NCBI GenBank assembly: GCA_035610365.1 | Contig: CM069436.1 | Coordinates: 60,651,505-60,715,504 of the forward strand | DNA: 64,000 nt | Reading direction: 5' to 3' | Origin: Aquatica leii | Lineage: Eukaryota > Arthropoda > Insecta > Coleoptera > Lampyridae | Shown: in pieces, positions 57,382 through 64,000 of the stretch | How the letters are laid out: every line of letters begins with the position of its first letter | Numbering within the stretch: position 1 is the first letter of the stretch | The notes under the pieces: model-generated | Database searches by the model: none | What the model was told of the DNA's origin: nothing | Seen by the model: only the letters and a program-made list of their open reading frames with translations | Translations under genes and position numbers: made by a program

Positions 57382-60300
57382 TATTTTGTGTTTACCATAG
57401 CCCTGTATTGCATTACGACTTATCTGTCTTGGCCCATTACAAAGAATTTATATTACAGAGCCACGGCGGTTCTTGCGTAAGAGGGTTGGACGGGTATAAT
57501 AATGATCTCTAGGTCATACACAACATTTTTAATTTGTACAATAGTTGGTGTAGATGTCAAGAAATAGTGGATTTAACCACACTGTTTTGAATCCAACTGT
57601 TATTATAAACAGTAAATTTCTTAACTCGTTTAGCGTTGCAAGAATCAAATTTTTATGAGATTTTACTAATCGTGGGTTTATACCAATAGTGGCTGTTGAA
57701 TTAAAAAAACTATTTAAGTCAACCATTTTTTCATATTAATTCCACACGATTCAACAGTTAACCATTGACAGAGAAACTGTAGTTGAAATCAACGAATCGT
57801 AATAAGTTAACCAGTGAACTTGTTGGTTAACAAAGTTCAACAAGACGTTAAAAAACGATACGAGACATTACAACACTGCGCATTAAATTTTGACCAAAGG
57901 ACGTCGCCGTAAACAGTCGATGGTGCCTAACTATCGGTTTCGTCTTAGCGTTAGCAACAGTGGACTTTTACGACTATCGAGTGCCGACTCAGACAGCAGA
58001 ATAAGCTATATAAACTTATTATATAGGACAAGCACGTACTATATGTATGAATACGCTGTACGTACTTCTACAAACAATGTACACTGACTCAAAAAAATAA
58101 TGGACACTTTTAATCGCGACCTGCAACGTAGGCAACCAAACTTACGTTATAACAGAACGGCTAGTTAAGTTTGACAACATTGGCATTGTAGACATTACTT
58201 ACAGCGATATTACGAAGTTACAAACCATTCTTTATAAGCGCCGTCTCAGGCGTTCAAAAGACATGTTTTTTTGCTGCAAATATGTATCTAAATTGTACCA
58301 TAAAGATTTAAACTTTTTTTCCCCGAAGTTTCTATTTATGTTCTCTGTTCAAGTTTTAAATTAATGCTATAGTATAGCCCTTAATTAAAAAAGTTATAAG
58401 TGTAGGGTATTTTAACTAAAACAGTTTAAGTTGCACACAAGAAAACACTTTATTACATAAAAATATCATTAACAATCAACACATAAAAACATGAGCACTC
58501 TTACGTCCAAACGATAAGAGTATTGCCGACCGACTCCTTCCTCAAACAAAAACGCGTTTGTACCACTTAACTGGCGCATGCTTATTTACGTTGCAGCGCT
58601 AAATTTAAAAATGACATAAATTTCCCTACATAAATCATTTATAATTTGATTTATAATTAAAATAAATTTAAAAAAGTACCATTAATAGCTCGAATAAATT
58701 TAAACTGCATACCCAAATATGAAATTGGTGTTTTAATTAGCCTAAATTTTTAATATTTCCGGATTAAATTAAAGTCAACATTCTGATTTTCTTTGTAAAA
58801 GAGGTATTATCATCATTTGAACGTAATTAGTGGTTGAACAATTGCAATCTTAATTCTCATTACAAATTCTCATAACTTTTATTCGTAGTTTGCATTTTTT
58901 CATAAAAAATAGATTTTTATGAATATAAGTAAAATCCGATGTTCAATTGTTTTTTTTTATTACACTGTCGTAATACACGGGAAAAATGCTTCAACTTTGC
59001 TGATTTAACCCAATTTATGAATGATCTCGAACCTACTAGTTTAAGTATTAAACAGAAGGTATGCGTAACTCAAATTTACTTATCTGTGCCTGTAGAGTTT
59101 TATTTTCAGGCGGCTTTTGTGAAATATTATTTATATTATAACAAAAAGAACAAGTGGCGAGAAAATTAATATTGTTTTAAAAAGATATTATCTTTAGTTA
59201 GATGTAACTGAACTGGAAATCAAAACTAATATGAGTTTCGTTATCTATAAATCAAAACAGAATTCTTGCAGGTTTTTGCTAAAACTAAGTAATGGAAATA
59301 TATATCACCAAACATTGAAAAAATCAGTCTTTTTTGTACAAAATGATCAACATCGTTTATTTCTAAATCCATAATATAAACACTAAGTCTCAACCTTGGT
59401 TTAAAGAGAAACTATTTTTTTTAAATACTCAATACTTTAAAAACCTGATAATGATAGTAACGATTAACCTAAAAGATGTCACATCGTGGGATATACATAG
59501 GTTGCACTCTTGCGAAGCTGGAACGAATGTATTTAACACGTTCAGCCCCGCAGCTAAACTTTCGTCACAGCCTCTGTTATTAAAAGCAAATTTGTCGTAA
59601 GTTTTGTTACAAGAATTTTCTCGTAACTTAAAGGCGTGCTAATTCTACACTAAATTAAAAAAAGCTAATACAAGTAAATATCACCCAATACAGACCTTGT
59701 TTAAATCTGTCGATCATTGAAAAGAACAAATTAACAAAACACAACTTCTAACAACAATATATTTATTTCACACAGGAAAGAAGTCGTTAAAATCGACAGA
59801 GAAAGAGGTAGACCAATAACTATGCAGTCGTAAATAAGTCGATAATGGACAATGATAATAATAAATCACAAAAAAAATGTAAAATATGAGCACATAAACT
59901 TACCCAACCGACAATACTTTGTCAACAGTAGTGATTTCCACTACTCTCTTTTATCTGATTTATAATTGAATATATGCGTGGTATATAAAGTTATGTATGA
60001 CGGTCAATGTTATTTTGCCTATACGCTATACTAAGTAATGTGCATAAAGCAATTTAACCTATTAATACGATACTAATATTTCAGAAATAGGTATGTCTTC
60101 TTTCGTCTCTTCTGATTACAAAAAACGACGTAGATTCCACAGGTTACATATCATGAAAACCACCGGGTACAAAGGCAGCATTGCAATTCTACGAAACTCT
60201 CTAAAAAAAATAAAAAAATAATTTAACGCTGCCATACTGTAGTTAATAGCAAAGTAGTGGCGAGTCTCACTAATAGATAAATAGTTGCAAAGATTTATTA

Positions 60301-60530
60301 GACTGCTAAACAAAAGTTTGTACACTTGTATATTTATTACAACATGTCCAGTACGCAAACATATTACGAGTGACTATTGTTAAGCAAACTCAGTTGTTCG
60401 TTTCCGTCCCGCATGCACACAACAGTTTTCAGCTTTTAATTCATTTTTCAATACTCCCACTAAATACAAGCCTAATAAAAATAATTTCTAGAACTATTGA
60501 GATTAAACATTTTATCTTACATTCTAACAT
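57382..60530 (+). other. Intergenic DNA, nothing identified
   Basis: AT-rich with moderate-GC patches at 57850-58150 and 59470-59580. Frames at 57890 and 58939 have no motif. No repeats with recognisable ends. Confidence 0.35.
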
Positions 60531-61420
60531 TTAAGAAATATCTGCAAATTCATTTATTCGCATTCCGAACTTAGATTTTAAGTTGTCAAAATGGTTTTTA
60601 CCGATTGGTTTTGTAATTAAATCAGGCAATTGTTCTTCAGAAGACACATAAATAACTTTAATTTCACCTTTTTCACGCACAAAATGATACTTGATATCTA
60701 TATGCTTCGTTCTTTTATGTTGTTCAGGGGTTTTCACTAATCGTATTGCTTTGATTGTCGGTCCATCCTCCAGGTCTTCTAGATCGCGTAGGAGATAGCG
60801 TATCAACACGGCCTCAAGTGTTGCGCATTAGAAGCTGCTATGTACTCGGCTTCCGTTGTTGATAGCAAAACAGTTTGCTGTCTGTGGTTAGACCATGTAA
60901 CTGCTCCTCCATGTAATTTAAAAATATATCCTGATGATGATCTTCTTGTGTCTGGATCATTTGCGAAGTCCGAATCTGAGTAGCCTATCAATTCTGTAGA
61001 TTCTCCATTCAATATACTTTCTGATAATGTACCTTTTAAGTACCGTATTATTCGCTTTACTGCATTCTAATGGGATAGGTCATGTTATTTTAAGAATCTG
61101 ATGACTAATGCTACAGCGTAGATTATGTCAGGCTTGCTTAAGATTGCAAGAAACATTAAAGCTTCCACTGCTTCTCGACACGGAATTCATTTGATTGTTA
61201 TTCATTCTTCGTTTTTGTCAAGGTTGTATTTGCTTCAGCTGGAACCGCTGCTGACTTCGCTTCACTCATTCTGAATTTTTTTATTATTTGTTGTATGTAA
61301 TTACGTTGATGAATCAAAATAGTTCCTTTTCCTTGATTTCGTACAATTTGTAGTCCACGAAATAATTTGGAGATTCACTTATTGTAACCACGAATCTATT
61401 TTTTAGTTTTTCTAAAATTT
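60531..61420 (-). pseudogene. Copia-type reverse transcriptase end and RNase H, relic
   Basis: Minus strand, in order: GLQIVRNQGKGTILIHQRNY and KKFRMSEAKSAAVPAE (end of reverse transcriptase, about 61400-61250); damaged connector; GYSDSDFANDPDTRRSSSGY (RNase H start, with the catalytic Asp), WSNHRQQTVLLSTTEAEYIA; then, after a frameshift near 60805, KRTKHIDIKYHFVREK and LPDLITKPIGKNHFDNLKSK, the classic end of copia polyproteins. Stops and frameshifts make it inactive. Confidence 0.85.
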
Positions 61421-61535
61421 CTTGAATCACCGTTGTCCACAAAGATAACCATGATGACTTGCACGAGCACTTTCAACTATTGTTCACATCTCGCGTTCTG
61501 CTTTGCCGTTTTGTTCCCGAGTGTAAGGCGTTTTT
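61421..61535 (-). other. Junction inside the copia relic
   Basis: Between integrase and the reverse-transcriptase end; most of the reverse transcriptase, including YVDD, is deleted. Confidence 0.5.
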
Positions 61536-61805
61536 TTAAAATTCGATTCCTTTGGTTACTAGAAATTTCCTAAAGTTTGTGTTGATAAACTCCGTTCCGA
61601 TATCAATATGTAATGTTTTTACCGTGTACCCGAATTTGTTTTTACACATATTCACAAAAATTATGAAATATTCGAATACGTCCAATTTATGTTTAATCGT
61701 AAGTACAACATGATAGCCCGAACTGTCGTTCATGCAAATTAATTTGCTCCGTTTATCGTAGGTATTGTCACCCATATAGCACACGAATGTACTATGTATG
61801 CACAT
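61536..61805 (-). pseudogene. Copia-type integrase core, relic
   Basis: Minus strand: YMGDNTYDKRSKLICMNDSS (first-Asp strand region), FIIFVNMCKNKFGYTVKTLH, then IDIGTEFINTNFRKFL, where copia integrases have hhSDxGxEFxxxxxxxxL; D and E positions are recognisable, the Ser is replaced. The N-terminal zinc-binding part is absent: sequence beyond 61805 becomes the palindrome-rich stretch below. Confidence 0.7.
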
Positions 61806-61990
61806 AGTACGTGCATCATGGAATTAAGCAACGTACACAATACGAAGACATACGTATTATGTACGTAACTTAGATGTATATACATTTGTCACAATATTGG
61901 CTCTATAATGTATGTACACAAAATTACGTAAGTAACTGTACCTAGTTATGTACTTTGTACGTACACAATAGTATTAAAATATGCATACTG
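61775..61990. repeat. Palindrome-rich TACGTA/GTACA stretch
   Basis: Repeated short self-complementary words (TGTACTATGTATGCACATAG, TACGTATTATGTACGTAACT, TGTACTTTGTACGTACACAA) form a dense cluster overlapping the edge of the copia integrase. There is no simple period. It could fold extensively. Confidence 0.5.
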
Positions 61991-62735
61991 TATGTACACC
62001 TACACGCTTAATATATATTTTATCTCACTAATAAAGGTATTATAAAAAATGAAAAAACACATCAACAATTTTACTCTTAAATGTGAATATATACAGGAAA
62101 AGTAAACACTTACTAACTAAAAGTTCATTTAATTTTAATTTGCTGATAGCTTGTTTATTCCTACGGCGCAAAAAACTAAATGATTTTCCACAGATCTCAT
62201 TACTTATTAACTAAACTAAATTGCTCCCATCGCTAAACACACACAAAAACAAAATGGTGCTTATACTAAGGTTATAGTAAGATCAACGTTACCGCTATAA
62301 AAAAATTTTACGTATCGACTTCCATGGAAAAATGTACTAATTTTTTAGGTTAGTGTACTTTTTGCACTCACTTCGAACAAAACGAATTTTAAAACTGCAG
62401 AAACCAAGTATGTTTATCTGTAAGAAATACAAAGATTTTACAAACATTTCGATACTTATTTTAGCATACGACAGCGCCAGGTTTTCTAAGATGAGTGGAC
62501 ACAATACTTTTAGGGTGGACAGTCATTTAAATTAAATTTTATATTAATTACGCTAAAACAGCAACCAAAGAAAAGAAAACAAAATGTAAAAGTATGGCTA
62601 AATTAGTAGGTATTTTTTGTTTCCACTCAAAATTAAATTTCACTCGATGTAAAATGTAGTTACAATGGTCGTAAAGTTTTAACGTACTGTGCTATATAGG
62701 GTATAGGTCCACAAAGATTAGGTACTATAAATTAT
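61991..62735 (+). other. Spacer between copia relics
   Basis: AT-rich; nothing recognised. The frame at 62353-62535 is judged chance. Confidence 0.3.
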
Positions 62736-63100
62736 TATCTCACTCGAAAAGCGGGAGATGTAGTTACTGACGTAGCTGTGACTAAAATATTGAGCTCACT
62801 ATACTAGAAAAGTTAAAGAATGTGAGACAAGCGTGGTTGTTAGTAAATTAGCAACGTCAGACGATACAAAACCTTACCGCACGACTGTTAGATGAAAAAG
62901 CAAATCTAGCAGCAACAGAACAAGTTGACAATGCTCTTTCTACACAAATGAAATCGAATGTAAAATTCAATACCAAATATAAGAATAAGGTTACTAGCTA
63001 CAACTGTCGAAAGCGAAGACATTTTGCAAGAGACTGCAAAATTCCGAAGAAAGAACGAAATCAGAAGTCTTTCAAAACAGAAAACAAACCAGGACCATAA
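62736..63100 (+). pseudogene. Copia-type gag fragment, plus orientation
   Basis: Plus strand: KAGDVVTDVAVTKILSSLY followed by a stop, then, in another frame, NLTARLLDEKANLAATEQVD and a decayed zinc knuckle YNCRKRRHFARDC (first Cys replaced by Tyr-Ser context, Gly by Arg), ending in TAA at 63098-63100. These are standard copia gag blocks (DxxITxKILxxLP, LTxRLLxEE, CxxCxxxGHxxxxC). It faces away from the minus-strand copia relic, so it is a separate copy or an inverted part. Confidence 0.75.
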
Positions 63101-64000
63101 GAAAATATATCGGCTTTCGCACAACAGTTTTCAGCTTGTAATTTTTTAATAATATTGTTAGCTCTAAATTTAATTGTTTAAACATATATAATTGATCGAG
63201 TTAACAAATATTCAGTTTTGGTGTAAAAAACGCGCCTCAATAATAAAGGCTTTTTTCTAAGATATGTGTATAGTTCAATTACAACTGAATGTCGGCTAGT
63301 TTTGTTATGTATTTTTATCTTTAGTTTTGTAAAAATACGGCTCTAAGACGTTGCCCTGGCAAATTTTGGTTACGATAGCTGCCGGCACTTTCAAATTGAC
63401 CATGTTTTCAACGCGTGTGTATGCACGACTGCTCGTTTACGCAAAATTTTGTGATCTAATTTTAGATAGAGCCACTTTAACATATATTAGAAAACATGGT
63501 AAACATCGACATTGCATCAGTTGATACATTTTACCATTTTTATAACTGAATCTAAAACTACCAAGACCGACAAGTTAAAACTATTTTTTGCGCTCATTTT
63601 TTGTGTAAACCAATTATATTGCATTATATATGACTTTGTTAGATATTATTGTAATGGATTAATTCCGTAACAAATGGTTTGGTAAAACTCCTTACGGATG
63701 GCGAATTAGCTAGGGTGTTAAAATTTAGGAAACATCAGACCAAAAATTTGGACAATGGTAGAAATTCTTAAAAGAACATAAAATTTTAAAAAAAGTGTTT
63801 ACTCCTAACACAAGGTCATCACATATTCATTTCCGGTCTTTTCAAACGTTTCGTCACCGTTGACTTCATGTGTGTCGACCCCAAACATTACTCAGAGAAA
63901 GAGTTACATAAAATATATGGCCCGGCTTGCCACCGTCATCAAAACAATATGATAACGACAACAAAGGTTACGAGACGATTTGGTCGTAGATAATAATTAT
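63101..64000 (+). other. Unassigned end of window
   Basis: AT-rich at first, less so after 63340. No readable gene or repeat ends. Confidence 0.3.

Overview
The window is AT-rich eukaryotic nuclear DNA, most likely from an insect. Genes are split by small introns with canonical GT...AG borders. The cellular genes are familiar animal ones (a CD63-type tetraspanin, NTF2, a TPR membrane protein, XBP1, tRNA-Cys), and the space between them is packed with decayed transposons of families common in arthropods. A beetle is my best guess, from general character only; nothing here fixes the order. Most of the sequence is non-coding, and most open frames over 60 codons are transposon remains or chance.

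Layout. 493-25709 (+): a five-exon tetraspanin whose second intron is about 23.5 kb and holds a near-complete intron-bearing hAT element (2433-4932), pogo/Tigger remains, a Penelope-like element with inverted pseudo-LTRs, three further hAT fragments, a 562-bp MITE, a mariner relic inside long inverted arms, a non-LTR 3' end and a Tc1 relic. 26315-26458 (+): a heat-shock-type promoter (several heat-shock elements, TATA box, initiator) followed by an ATG-free leader but no heat-shock protein gene. 27291-28965: a TIR-bounded repeat carrying about 128-bp tandem repeats and a tRNA-like SINE head. 29.7-35.7 kb: LTR, Penelope and pogo remains, a TA-flanked MITE and two interspersed repeat families. 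36803-37347 (+): four-exon NTF2. 40.4-46.9 kb: a broken gypsy element on the minus strand, split by later insertions, and a mariner-type transposase spoiled by only two stops. 49290-50516 (-): a signal-peptide/TPR/membrane-anchor protein. 50868-50939 (-): tRNA-Cys(GCA). 54245-56601 (+): XBP1. 60.5-63.1 kb: copia remains in both orientations.

The best-supported unusual observations are: (1) XBP1 carries a complete twin-hairpin IRE1 cleavage site predicted to excise 20 nt, shorter than the 23 or 26 nt known from model animals, and the resulting frame joins perfectly to the last exon; (2) the orphan heat-shock promoter with an ATG-free leader of about 285 nt and no protein gene downstream, a candidate heat-inducible non-coding RNA or the remains of an hsp gene; (3) a candidate 39-nt, frame-neutral intron inside the membrane anchor of the TPR protein; (4) an ERSE-like CCAAT-N9-CCACA site upstream of XBP1. 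I found no CRISPR array, prokaryotic-style operon or defence system. All calls are by eye; no alignment or structure program was run.
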